From: Jannaschia formosa
Lineage (GTDB): Bacteria > Pseudomonadota > Alphaproteobacteria > Rhodobacterales > Rhodobacteraceae
DNA length: 37,280 nt
Direction: 5' to 3'
NCBI RefSeq assembly: GCF_003340555.1
Contig: NZ_QPLJ01000032.1
Location: 1 to 37,280 of the forward strand
A model generated the notes under the pieces. It ran no database searches. It saw nothing but the letters and a program-made list of their open reading frames with translations, and had not been told where the DNA came from. Every line of letters starts with the position of its first letter. Positions within the stretch are counted from its first letter, which is position 1. Shown here one piece after another: positions 26,623-35,078 of this stretch. A program made the translations under genes and the position numbers.

Positions 26623-28563
26623 TCAGGGCGTGACCCCTTGCACGACGCCGGCCTGCCCGGGTGGGACGGAACGCGGCTTCGCCGCAGCCGGGTCGCGGGG
26701 CGCGATGCGGAGTGCGCGCAGGGCGTTCAGGATCACGGCAACGTCGATCGCCTCCTGCAGGAGCGCGCCCTCGACCGGCGTGAGGTAGCCCATGGCGGCC
26801 GCGATCATGCCGAGCACCGACAGGCCGATCCCGGCGACGACGCTTTCAAGGGCGATGCGGCGCGAGGCCCGCGCGATCTCGATCCCGGTCGCGAGCCGGT
26901 CGATGCGGTCCACCAGCAGCACGACGTCCGCCGCCTCGGCCGAGGCGGCCGCGCCCCGCACGCCCATCGCGACGCCCACGTCGGCCGCGGCCAGCGCAGG
27001 CGCGTCGTTCACCCCGTCGCCCACCATCATGACCGGCCCGTGCGCACGCTCGGCGAGGACGAGTGCCACCTTGCGGTCCGGCGTGAGGTCTGCGCGCAAA
27101 CCGTCGAGGCCGAGCCCCTCGGTCACCCGCGCGGCCACGTCCGCGCGGTCGCCGGTGGCAAGCAGGATGCGCGCGATCCCTTGGCGCCGCAGGCCGTCCA
27201 GCATCGCACCGGCACCCTCGCGCAGCGGGTCGGACATGACGAGGTGCCCCGCCATATGACCGTCGACGGCGACGGCGACGAGGACCGACCCGGCGGCGAC
27301 GGCCAAGGGATCGCCCGGCCGCCGTCCGACACGGGACGCGACGAAGGCACCCCCGCCGACGACGACCTCGCGGCCGTCGACATGGCCCGCGACGCCCTCG
27401 CCGGGAAACTCCGTGACGTCGGACGGGACGGGCAGCGTCAGGCCCCGTGCCTTCGCGGCGGCGACGACGGCCTGCGCCACGGGGTGTGTCGACGCCTGGT
27501 CGAGCGCCGCGGCGAGGCGCAGGATCTCGTCCTTCGCCGGGCCGCCCGCGCTGTCGATCGACACGATCCGAGGGCGGCCGTCCGTGAGCGTGCCGGTCTT
27601 GTCCAGGATCAGCGTGCGGACGCGCGCCATCGTCTCCAGCGGCCCCGCGCCCTTTACCAGCACGCCGAGCTGCGCCGCGCGCGAGAGGCCCGCGACCAGC
27701 GCGACCGGCACCGCAAGGATCAGCGGACAGGGCGTGGCCACGACCAGCACAGCGACCGCCCGGCTCGGATCGCCCGAAACCCACCAGGCCACCACCGCGA
27801 TGCCGAGCGTGACGGCAAGAAAGCCCAGCGACCAGCGATCGGCCAGCCGCGACATCGGCGCCTTGGAGGCCTGCGCCGCCTCGACCAGACGGACGATCCC
27901 GGCATAGGTGCTGTCCTTCGCCTCATGCGTCGCGAGCAGGCCGAAGGCCTCGCCCGCATTGGTCGAGCCGCTGAAGGCCTCGGCCCCGCGCAAGAGCCGC
28001 ACGGGCAGCGACTCGCCCGTCAGCGCCGAGGTATCGACGAAGGCCGCATCGGAGGCCAAAGTGCCGTCCACCGGCACCACGTCGCCCTGCCGGATCAGGA
28101 GACGGTCGCCGGGCGCGATCGCGTCGAGCGGCACGTCCTCCAGTGCGCCGTCCCGATGCCGGGTGGCCGTCCTGGGTACGCGGGACAGAAGGTCGTGCAT
28201 CGAGCGCCGGGCACGGCCCTCGGCCAAGCTTTCGAGCAAGGTGCCGCCCGAATACATCACCGCGACGACCGCCGCGGCGAGGGTCTCGCCGAAGACCAGC
28301 GCCGCCGTCATGGAGAGCGCGGCCACGATGTCGAGGCCCGTCTCGCCGCGGCGGATGCCCCTCAGGATCTCGACCACGAGCGCGGCGAGCACCGGGACCA
28401 CGCCGGCGAACCAGATGGCGCGCGCCGTGCCGGATCGGTCGGCCAGCCAGACGGCGAGCCCGGTCAGGAGGGCGCAGAGCGCGAAGCCGAGGAGTGCGAA
28501 GCCGAGGGGATCGGCACGCCAGATGCCCGCAGGTCGAGGCCCCGCTGCGAGACCACCGCTCAT
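26623..28563 (-). CDS. P1B-type heavy-metal-translocating ATPase with TPC motif
   Basis: A 646-residue metal-exporting ATPase with no N-terminal metal-binding (GMTCxxC) domain. It shows the actuator loop TGES (182-185), helix-6 motif ATPCPLIL with Thr277-Pro278-Cys279, phosphorylation site DKTGT with Asp321, [20 protein letters not shown], and a last helix EAIDVAVILNALRALR. TPC replaces the CPC of Cu+/Zn2+ pumps, so the metal is uncertain. The ATG at 28563 overlaps the PHA synthase stop as ATGA. It is the fourth gene of the ftsH-uspA-phaC operon. A longer open frame upstream of this ATG only shadows phaC. Confidence 0.85.
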   Translation of the reverse strand: MSGGLAAGPRPAGIWRADPLGFALLGFALCALLTGLAVWLADRSGTARAIWFAGVVPVLAALVVEILRGIRRGETGLDIVAALSMTAALVFGETLAAAVVAVMYSGGTLLESLAEGRARRSMHDLLSRVPRTATRHRDGALEDVPLDAIAPGDRLLIRQGDVVPVDGTLASDAAFVDTSALTGESLPVRLLRGAEAFSGSTNAGEAFGLLATHEAKDSTYAGIVRLVEAAQASKAPMSRLADRWSLGFLAVTLGIAVVAWWVSGDPSRAVAVLVVATPCPLILAVPVALVAGLSRAAQLGVLVKGAGPLETMARVRTLILDKTGTLTDGRPRIVSIDSAGGPAKDEILRLAAALDQASTHPVAQAVVAAAKARGLTLPVPSDVTEFPGEGVAGHVDGREVVVGGGAFVASRVGRRPGDPLAVAAGSVLVAVAVDGHMAGHLVMSDPLREGAGAMLDGLRRQGIARILLATGDRADVAARVTEGLGLDGLRADLTPDRKVALVLAERAHGPVMMVGDGVNDAPALAAADVGVAMGVRGAAASAEAADVVLLVDRIDRLATGIEIARASRRIALESVVAGIGLSVLGMIAAAMGYLTPVEGALLQEAIDVAVILNALRALRIAPRDPAAAKPRSVPPGQAGVVQGVTP

Positions 28564-30380
28564 GTCTGGAAGACGTAAGTCCCGGGGGCCGCGACGAGAG
28601 GGCGATGGCCCCGCTCCGGGGCGCCGAGCCTTTTCGGGGCGGGCAGAGCGCCGCCGCTCTTCTTCCCGAGCCAGTCCACCCAGTCGGGCCACCAGGAACC
28701 GGCCGCTCCCGGCGTCTCCGCAAGCCAGTCGTCCGGCCCGACATAGAGGGCGCCGGCAGGGCGATGGAAGATGCGGTAGCTGCTGCGCGGAGTGCCGGGC
28801 GGGTTCACGATCCCGCTGTTGTGGCCACCGCTCGTGAGCACGAAGGTCAGATCGCAATCCGTGAACAGACGCGTCTTGTAGACCGAGCGCCAGGGCGCGA
28901 TGTGGTCGGTCTCGGTGGCAACGACGAACATCGGCGCCGAGATGTCCTTCAGCGCGATCACCCGGCCCTCGACGGCGAAACGTCCCGCCGTCAGGCGGTT
29001 CTCGAGAAAGAGGCCGCGCAGGTATTCGGAATGCATCCGGGCGGGCATCCGCGTCGTGTCGGCCAGCCATACCCCCATGTCGGTCGGCGTGTCGTCGCGA
29101 CCGAGCCAGTAGCGCCGGACCGCCCGCGACCAGATCAGATCCTCGGACCGGATCGCGGAGAAGGTGCGCGCCATCTGCGGCCGGTCGAGATAGCCCTGAT
29201 ACCACATCATGTCCTCGAGACAGGCCACCTGGCTCTCGTCGACGAAGAGCAGCAGCTCCCCGGCCTCGGCGAAATCCACCTGCGCGGCCATCAACGTGAT
29301 CGAGGCCAGGCGGTCGTCGCGCTCGCGGGCCATGGTCGCTGCGGCGATGGCCAGCATCGTGCCGCCGAGGCAATATCCCACGGCGTGGACATTCGGCCCC
29401 GGCACGATGGCGTTCACCGCGTCGAGCGCCGCCATGACGCCGCGCCTGCGGTAGTCCTCGAGCGAAAGCTCCGCCTGGTCCGCGCCAGGATTGCACCAGG
29501 AGATAGCGAAGACGGTGAAGCCCTGCGCCACGAGGTGCCGGATGACCGAGTTCCGCGGCGAGAGGTCGAGCACGTAGTACTTCATGATCCAGGCCGGCAC
29601 GATCAGGACCGGCTCGGGACGCACGGTCTCCGTCTGCGGCGCGTACTGGATGAGCTCGAACAGCTCGTTGCGGAACACCACCTGTCCCGGCGTGCAGGCG
29701 AGGTCCTCCCCGACGCGGTAGCCTTCGGGCGCGGCGTCGCGGCTATTCGTGACGGTCCTGATCGCGTCCTGCCCGGCATGACGGGCGCCCTCGACAAGGT
29801 TCCGGCCCCCGGAGCGGAGGGTCGCCTCGATGATCTCGGGATTGAGGGCCGGAAAGTTCGAGGGCGACATCACGTCCAGCACCTGCCGCGCCATGAAGCG
29901 GGTCCGGTCGGCCTCCTCGGGCCGCAGGCCGCGCAGATGCGCGGTGGCCGCATCCCACCAGTCCTGGGAGGCGAGGAAGGCCTGCTGCCAGACGGCGAAG
30001 GGCGCCGACTGCCAGCCCGGATGCCGGAAGCGGCGATCGAAGGGTTCGGGCGCGAAGGGTGGCTCGGTCCCCGGTCCGGCGAAATGTTTCATCAGCAGCG
30101 CGGCGTTGCGGCTTGCTCTCTCCGCAAGTTCGAGTTGGCGTCCCGGCGCAGCGCTCATGTGCTGCGCCCAGTCGGCCCAGGCCTCGATGAAGGAATGCGA
30201 CGCCACGCCCCCATTCATGCGAGCCAGGACAGCCCGTGCCGCGCGATCGAGGTTCCGGTGGGGATGATCCGAAGCGTGTCGTCCCTCGGGATCGGAGCGC
30301 GCCGCGACAGGCACCGGCAGCACGGCAGGCGGTTCGTCGGCCGGCCGCCGGGGCGCGGTCCTCCTGGTCGTCTTCGGCAT
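28560..30380 (-). CDS. phaC: Class I poly(3-hydroxyalkanoate) synthase
   Basis: A 606-residue PHA synthase that polymerises (R)-3-hydroxyacyl-CoA into storage granules. The N-terminal PhaC domain contains WWDAATAHLRGLRPEEADRT and FMARQVLDVMSPSNFPALNP. The alpha/beta-hydrolase part has the lipase-like box GYCLGGT with nucleophile Cys337, the FVVATETDHIAPW aspartate region and the TSGGHNSGIVNPPG histidine. Length matches class I enzymes, which need no PhaE or PhaR subunit. The ATG at 30380 has GAGGAGG eight bases upstream. It lies 24 bp after uspA and overlaps the ATPase start. No phaA, phaB or phasin gene is nearby, so this may be a second, stress-linked synthase. Confidence 0.92.
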   Translation of the reverse strand: MPKTTRRTAPRRPADEPPAVLPVPVAARSDPEGRHASDHPHRNLDRAARAVLARMNGGVASHSFIEAWADWAQHMSAAPGRQLELAERASRNAALLMKHFAGPGTEPPFAPEPFDRRFRHPGWQSAPFAVWQQAFLASQDWWDAATAHLRGLRPEEADRTRFMARQVLDVMSPSNFPALNPEIIEATLRSGGRNLVEGARHAGQDAIRTVTNSRDAAPEGYRVGEDLACTPGQVVFRNELFELIQYAPQTETVRPEPVLIVPAWIMKYYVLDLSPRNSVIRHLVAQGFTVFAISWCNPGADQAELSLEDYRRRGVMAALDAVNAIVPGPNVHAVGYCLGGTMLAIAAATMARERDDRLASITLMAAQVDFAEAGELLLFVDESQVACLEDMMWYQGYLDRPQMARTFSAIRSEDLIWSRAVRRYWLGRDDTPTDMGVWLADTTRMPARMHSEYLRGLFLENRLTAGRFAVEGRVIALKDISAPMFVVATETDHIAPWRSVYKTRLFTDCDLTFVLTSGGHNSGIVNPPGTPRSSYRIFHRPAGALYVGPDDWLAETPGAAGSWWPDWVDWLGKKSGGALPAPKRLGAPERGHRPLVAAPGTYVFQT

Positions 30381-30404
30381 CTGGCGGCCTCCTCGGTCCT
30401 GGGA

Positions 30405-31238
30405 TCAATGCGAGACGAGCAACGGTATCTCCGCGGTCTCCAGCAGGTCGCGGGTGACGGCGCCGATGGCGAAATCGTAGAGCCGGGAATGGCCGAAGGC
30501 CCCAGTCGCGAGCAGGCCCGCGCCGCCTTCCCTGGCCGCGCGGACAAGTTCGGCCGCCCGGTCCCCCGCCACTCCGCTCCGGTCGGTCACGGTGACCTGG
30601 AACCCGAGGCGGTCGAATGCCGCGGCGAGGTCCTCCCGGGCGTCGAGGCCGGGTCTGTCCTCGTAGGCATGGGCGAGCACCGTTACCAGCTCGATCGCGG
30701 CACCGGGCGCGGCCAGGGTCAGCGCATCATGGGCCGCGCGCGTGGCCTCGCGCGTGTCGCTCCAGCCGATGACGATCCGCTCCGCAGGCAGCGCCGGACG
30801 CGAGGCCTCGTCGAGCACGAGGACGGGACGTCCGGCCGCTCGGATCAGACGCTCGGCCAGGCCGCGATCGTCCGGCGAACGCCCCGGCGCCCTGTTCGAC
30901 CCGAGGAGGATCAGATCCGCACCCCGCGCCGACGACAGCAGGTAGGACTCCGCGCCGTAAAGGTCCTTCTGCGGGCGATACTCGTATTGCAGGCCGTTCG
31001 CGCGGGTCTGTTCCCGGACCAGCTCCCGGATCTTCTCCGCCTCTTCCTCCTCCCAGGCCCTGATCGAGGCGTAGTACGAGGGCTCCGCCATGTATCCGCT
31101 TGCGAACACGATGGGCCTGAACGGGTGCAGCACCGTCAGATGGGCGTCGAGGCTGAAGGCGACGGAGGACGCCATCGGGATAAGCCATGCGGCCTCGGTC
31201 GAGTCGAACACGATCAGGGCAAGGGTCCTGGCGGTCAT
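30405..31238 (-). CDS. uspA-like: Tandem universal stress protein (two Usp domains)
   Basis: A 277-residue cytoplasmic protein made of two UspA domains. The first (about 1-145) contains LALIVFDSTEAAWLIPMASS and GADLILLGSNRAPGRSPDDR. The second (about 150-277) contains RIVIGWSDTREATRAAHDAL and the ATP-loop-like GAGLLATGAFGHSRLYDFAI, ending TRDLLETAEIPLLVSH, the classic Usp C-terminus. The G-x2-G-x9-G nucleotide-binding pattern is partly kept in the second domain. The ATG at 31238 has GGAG eight bases upstream and overlaps the ftsH stop (ATGA). Tandem Usp proteins are often induced under low oxygen; here the operon promoter carries an FNR-type box. Confidence 0.88.
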   Translation of the reverse strand: MTARTLALIVFDSTEAAWLIPMASSVAFSLDAHLTVLHPFRPIVFASGYMAEPSYYASIRAWEEEEAEKIRELVREQTRANGLQYEYRPQKDLYGAESYLLSSARGADLILLGSNRAPGRSPDDRGLAERLIRAAGRPVLVLDEASRPALPAERIVIGWSDTREATRAAHDALTLAAPGAAIELVTVLAHAYEDRPGLDAREDLAAAFDRLGFQVTVTDRSGVAGDRAAELVRAAREGGAGLLATGAFGHSRLYDFAIGAVTRDLLETAEIPLLVSH

Positions 31239-33202
31239 GGGACGAGCTCCATGGTCTGAGGGGTGCGTATCGGCGGGCCGCTGTCGGGCTGGGGATCGCA
31301 GCCCTTCGCCCTGCCGGGGCCGGGGCTGCGGGCGATCGGCGGGAAGTCCTCGGGTGTGATCGTCTCGCGCTTGAGAAGGAGATCGGCCCCGTCGCGCAGA
31401 TCGCCCGACCGTTCCTCGAGGACGGACTGCGCCCGTCTGGTCGCGCAGGCCAGCGTCTCGCGCACATCCATGTCCAGTTCGCGGGCTGTGCCCTGCGAGA
31501 AATCGCGACCCGCCGTCCCGCCCTCCGAGGGCAGCCATCGCATCCGTCGCTCCTCGAGCGCCACCGGTCCGATCGTCCGCCCCATTCCGAACCGCGTGGC
31601 CATCGCCCGCGCGATGTCGGTCGCCTTGGCCAGGTCGTCCTCCGCGCCCGTCGAGACCTCGCCGAAGACGACCGCCTCGGCCGCCCGTCCGGCGAGCAGG
31701 ACCGCCATCCGATCCTCCAGCTCGGTCCTGGTGAGCAGGAAGCGATCCTCGGTCGGACGCTGCAAGGTGTATCCGAGGGCGCCGACGCCGCGGGGAATGA
31801 TGGAGATCTTGTGCACCGGATCGGCGCCCGGCAGGGCCGCCGCGACCAGCGCATGGCCGATCTCGTGGACGGCGACGCGATGCCGCTCGGCCGGGTCGAG
31901 CAGGCGGGAATGGCGCTCGGCCCCGGCTACGACGCGCTCGACGGCCTCCGTCATGTCGGACATCGTCACGGCATCGGCGCCGCGGCGCGTGGCCACGATG
32001 GCCGCCTCGTTCACGAGATTGGCGAGATCGGCCCCGGTGAAGCCGGGCGTCAGGGCGGCCACGGCATCGAGGTCGAGGCTCGGGTCCGTCACGATCTTCC
32101 GGACGTGGACCGCGAGAATGTCGCGACGCCCCTTGCGCTCGGGCCGGTCCACGACGATCTGCCGGTCGAACCGCCCGGACCGAGTCAGCGCGGGATCCAG
32201 GATCTCGGGGCGGTTCGTTGCGGCCAGCAGGACGATGCCGGCAGTCGGATCGAACCCGTCGAGCTCGGCCAGGAGCTGGTTCAGCGTCTGCTCCTTCTCG
32301 TCCGAGCCGCCGAAGCCCGGGATCGCGCCACGCGCCCGCCCGAGTGCGTCGAACTCGTCGATGAAGATGATGCAGGGGGCTGCCTTGCGGGCCTGCTCGA
32401 AGAGGTCGCGGACGCGGGCGGCACCGACGCCGACGAACATCTCGACGAACTCCGACCCGGAGATCGAGAAGAACGGCACGGCGGCCTCGCCGGCGATCGC
32501 CCGGGCCAGAAGCGTCTTGCCGGTGCCGGGCGGCCCGACCAGCAGGATGCCGCGCGGCACGCGCGCGCCGAGGCGCGAGAACCGGTCGCGCTCCTTGAGA
32601 AAGGACACGACTTCCCGAAGCTCCGCCTTGGCCTCGTCGATGCCGGCGACATCCTCGAAGGTCACGCCTGTGTCGCGCTCGACCCAGACCTTGGCCCTGG
32701 ATCGGCCGATGTTGATCAGCCCGCCCATGCCCTGACGCTCCGCGAACCGCCGGAACACGAAGGTCCAGAACAGCACAAGCAAGGCCAGCGGCGCGATCCA
32801 AGACAGAAGGGTGGTCAGCCAGTTCGACTCCGACGCCCCCGCGATCTCGACATCGTGGGAGAGGAGTTCGGCCGCGAAGCCGGGTTCGACACGGGTGGTC
32901 GCGAAACGCGACTTGCCCTCGATCGGATGCGCCAGGTCGCCCTCGATCCGCGACTCCGTCACCGTCACGCGGGTGATCGCGCCCTCGTCCAGCAGCCCCA
33001 GGAACCGGGAATAGTCGACGACGATGACTCCGCTCGCGGCGACCCAGATCTGGACGGCGAGGAGCACCAGAAGGCCGAAGGCCACGTATCCCAGGTTGAG
33101 ACCATGCTGGGACTGCACCGGAGACCCTTTCCGAGGGTTGCGCGCATCCTCACTGCCAGGTCCGTCCCGCTGCGATTGCTGCGCGGTGGACCGCGTCATC
33201 AT
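31235..33202 (-). CDS. ftsH: ATP-dependent zinc metalloprotease FtsH
   Basis: A 655-residue membrane-anchored AAA+ protease that degrades damaged or regulatory membrane and cytosolic proteins. Two N-terminal helices (about residues 40-57 and 128-149) enclose the periplasmic domain. The AAA module has Walker A GPPGTGKT (223-230), Walker [12 protein letters not shown] (278-288), the [13 protein letters not shown] pore region, and arginine fingers in [10 protein letters not shown]. The zinc site is HEIGH (446-450). The start is taken as the first of two adjacent ATG codons at 33202, with GAAGG upstream; the frame remains open to 33331. It leads an operon with uspA, phaC and the P1B ATPase. It is likely a second, conditional FtsH, since the housekeeping copy normally sits in another context. 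Confidence 0.9.
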   Translation of the reverse strand: MMTRSTAQQSQRDGPGSEDARNPRKGSPVQSQHGLNLGYVAFGLLVLLAVQIWVAASGVIVVDYSRFLGLLDEGAITRVTVTESRIEGDLAHPIEGKSRFATTRVEPGFAAELLSHDVEIAGASESNWLTTLLSWIAPLALLVLFWTFVFRRFAERQGMGGLINIGRSRAKVWVERDTGVTFEDVAGIDEAKAELREVVSFLKERDRFSRLGARVPRGILLVGPPGTGKTLLARAIAGEAAVPFFSISGSEFVEMFVGVGAARVRDLFEQARKAAPCIIFIDEFDALGRARGAIPGFGGSDEKEQTLNQLLAELDGFDPTAGIVLLAATNRPEILDPALTRSGRFDRQIVVDRPERKGRRDILAVHVRKIVTDPSLDLDAVAALTPGFTGADLANLVNEAAIVATRRGADAVTMSDMTEAVERVVAGAERHSRLLDPAERHRVAVHEIGHALVAAALPGADPVHKISIIPRGVGALGYTLQRPTEDRFLLTRTELEDRMAVLLAGRAAEAVVFGEVSTGAEDDLAKATDIARAMATRFGMGRTIGPVALEERRMRWLPSEGGTAGRDFSQGTARELDMDVRETLACATRRAQSVLEERSGDLRDGADLLLKRETITPEDFPPIARSPGPGRAKGCDPQPDSGPPIRTPQTMELVP

Positions 33203-33349
33203 TTCCCAGCCTTCGTCGGCGTTCCGGGCCTTGCGGACGCGGGCGCAGGCTTGCCGGGCCTGGGTCCGGATGTCGGATCCATGGAGGTCCCCCCTCGATC
33301 GGGCCGTGTTGGCCGGTCCCGATTCCATCATGCCGCCCGCACGGCGTCA

Positions 33350-33363
33350 TTGATCGCCGTCAA
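33350..33363 (-). promoter_or_regulatory. FNR/Anr-type box for the ftsH-uspA-phaC-ATPase operon
   Basis: The plus strand reads TTGATCGCCGTCAA (TTGAT-N4-GTCAA). On the minus strand a TGGAAT hexamer (33327-33322) is centred exactly 32 bp from the box centre, within the same TGATGGAAT context seen at the bactofilin promoter. Transcription would start near 33315, leaving a leader of about 110 bases before ftsH. Confidence 0.72.
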
Positions 33364-34158
33364 ACCGGCCACCGCTTCGCCCTGGGCGGCCGGCCGACCG
33401 ATGAGCACCCCCTGTCCGGGAAGGCGCCGCTCCGTCGGGCGGAGGCTCCGACAGATCGGACCAGGGCCAGCACGCGCGTCGCCGAACTCGGCTGCCAATC
33501 GTGCCCCATGCCTTGCGCCATGGGTCGTCGCGGATCGTATCGGCGAGGCGATGGAGGTCCCGCGTCAGGAGCCGCGCGCGCAGAAGGTCGAGGACCGTTA
33601 AAGCGCGTTCTCCGGATCCTCGCACGGCACATCCCCGAGGGCCGAGGCGGCCCGATCCAGACCCCGGCGCTTTCCGCGCGTGCGAGCCGGTGCCTGCGAA
33701 GGGTCCGAGACGCGGAAATGGGCGAAGCGCATCGGGTGGGGCAGATCAGCCCCGAGCTTGAGCGCACCGCCCGATGGCAGCGCATCCCGTAGGGCATCCA
33801 GCCCCGCCGAAAGCAGATGCCAGCCCGCTCGCTCGTCCGCACATTCCGACGCTTGGACCAGCGCGACGACATGGCCTCGGGCTCACCCGGGCGCGCCACC
33901 GAGGTGGCGGCCTCGGCGGTCGAGGAACCCCGCCTTCACGGTGCCCCGGCAGATCTCACGGGATGGACGCGCCGCGCGTTCTTCTCGCGAAGCCTATCGG
34001 AACGACGGTCGCGAGGCCTTTCGGGCCCGCGCCGTCGTCGTCGGGGGCTCCGGCCGGGACATGCTGCAAACGGGCATGTCGCAGCGATGGCCCTGGGTCG
34101 TCGGCACTCGTGCGGCGACGGGTCCCGCCCCTGCGGTCGGAGGTCGGAACCGCGCGTA
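33364..34158 (-). other. Gene-poor region with possible decayed coding remnants
   Basis: About 800 bp with no intact gene I can name. On the minus strand a start-less frame around 33610-33890 reads HVVALVQASECADERAGWHL and later ALKLGADLPHPMRFAHFRVS, ending in TAA. It continues the same frame upstream across a TGA (EICRGTVKAGFLDRRGRHLG). A second frame from GTG at 33625 reads LTVLDLLRARLLTRDLHRLA. A third ends QGVLIGRPAAQGEAVAGLTA at about 33340. The switching frames, GC-rich third positions and internal stop suggest a broken gene or genes. No family is recognised. Confidence 0.35.
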
Positions 34159-34809
34159 TCACGCGACGTGCAGGTGATCGTTGACCTTCTTGATGCCGGG
34201 CGCCGCCCAGGCCGCACGCTCGGCGATCAGCCTGTCCGCCCAGCTGTCGATCCGGCCATCCAGCGTCACGATGCCGTCGGACACCTTAACCTGGATCGCG
34301 GCCGCATCCAGCTCCGCGTCCCGCTTCAGCGCATTCTCGATGCGCTGGCGAATGTCGGAGGGCGTGGGCTGATGGCGGATATCGATGACGTTCGACACGC
34401 TCTTCACCCCGGACATGCCGCTGACGACGGAATGAGCGGCGTTGCGCTGGTAATTCCACTCGACGGTGCCGACCAGGGTGACATGGCCATTGGCTACCTT
34501 GACCTTGACGCGGTCTTTCGGAACCGCAGTGTTCCAGGTCAGCAGGTCGGCCGCACGTCGCGCGATCTCGTCGTCGGCGGTCTGATGCGATCCGACCGGT
34601 CGCACCTCGATTTCCTGCGCGATCCCTCGAACGCCCTTGATCCGCGTGACCACGCGCTCCGCCGTCAGGCGCTGCGAGTAGGTGGGAACATGGCCGCTGA
34701 GGGTCACGATCCCCCTGTCGACGGCCACACCGATGTCGTTGGCGTCAATCGACGGCTCGAAATCGAGCGCGTCCATGACGTCCTGCTTGATATTCGCGTC
34801 GTTCATCAT
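34159..34809 (-). CDS. Protein with three BON domains
   Basis: A 216-residue protein made of three BON domains: about 4-70 (VMDALDFEPSIDANDIGVAV and IVTLSGHVPTYSQR), 78-145 (IARRAADLLTWNTAVPKDRV and HVTLVGTVEWNYQR) and 149-215 (IRQRIENALKRDAELDAAAI and IVTLDGRIDSWADR). Each has the conserved V-T-L-x-G core. BON domains bind phospholipid; OsmY is the best-known member. No signal peptide is seen, so it is probably cytoplasmic or peripheral, unlike OsmY. Two ATG codons are adjacent (34809 and 34806); GGAG lies four and seven bases upstream respectively, so either may be used. An FNR-type box lies about 80 bp upstream. Confidence 0.88.
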   Translation of the reverse strand: MMNDANIKQDVMDALDFEPSIDANDIGVAVDRGIVTLSGHVPTYSQRLTAERVVTRIKGVRGIAQEIEVRPVGSHQTADDEIARRAADLLTWNTAVPKDRVKVKVANGHVTLVGTVEWNYQRNAAHSVVSGMSGVKSVSNVIDIRHQPTPSDIRQRIENALKRDAELDAAAIQVKVSDGIVTLDGRIDSWADRLIAERAAWAAPGIKKVNDHLHVA

Positions 34810-34882
34810 GGTTCTCCGGTTCGGCCGACGGGACGCTTCCCGCCAGTCCAGTGGAACCCTAGCCCTGCCGTCGTGGCACACA

Positions 34883-34896
34883 TTGACGACGGTCAT
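34883..34896 (-). promoter_or_regulatory. Imperfect FNR-type box for the BON-domain gene
   Basis: Read on the minus strand the site is ATGACCGTCGTCAA, one base from TTGAC-N4-GTCAA. TAGGGT (34861-34856, minus strand) is centred 31 bp away, resembling the TAGGAT and TAGGCT hexamers of the adh and CPBP promoters. Confidence 0.55.
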
Positions 34897-35005
34897 TGCC
34901 GAGGATGGTTCGTAAAAGCCGGAAGCGGCACATGCGCCAGGCGACCTTCCGACCCGGTAGGCAAGCAAACGAGATTTTCGGCACCGAAGCACGGATAGAG
35001 TTCGG

Positions 35006-35019
35006 ATGACCGGGATCAA
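35006..35019 (+). promoter_or_regulatory. Imperfect FNR-type box for the APH/P-loop kinase gene
   Basis: ATGACCGGGATCAA differs by one base from TTGAC-N4-ATCAA. TATCCT at 35043-35048 is centred 33 bp from the box centre. The predicted start near 35054 leaves a short leader before the ATG at 35079. Confidence 0.55.
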
Positions 35020-35078
35020 CGAGTTGCCGGATGATCTGTTGGTATCCTGGCCCAACAGGATGAAACGGGAAGCGCGAG

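Noticed and set aside
30395-30415. ATCAA half-site upstream of phaC
   Set aside because: Only one half of an FNR box and no partner at N4; it lies inside an operon with tight gene spacing.
28143-31259. 1038-codon plus-strand open frame across the ATPase, phaC and uspA genes
   Set aside because: Low-complexity, Arg-rich translation with no motif; it is the complement of well-supported genes.
31187-33601. 804-codon plus-strand open frame antisense to ftsH
   Set aside because: Shadow of ftsH; no domain and biased composition.
33817-34998. 393-codon plus-strand open frame opposite the BON-domain gene
   Set aside because: The minus strand has three clear BON domains with a ribosome site; this frame has no motif.
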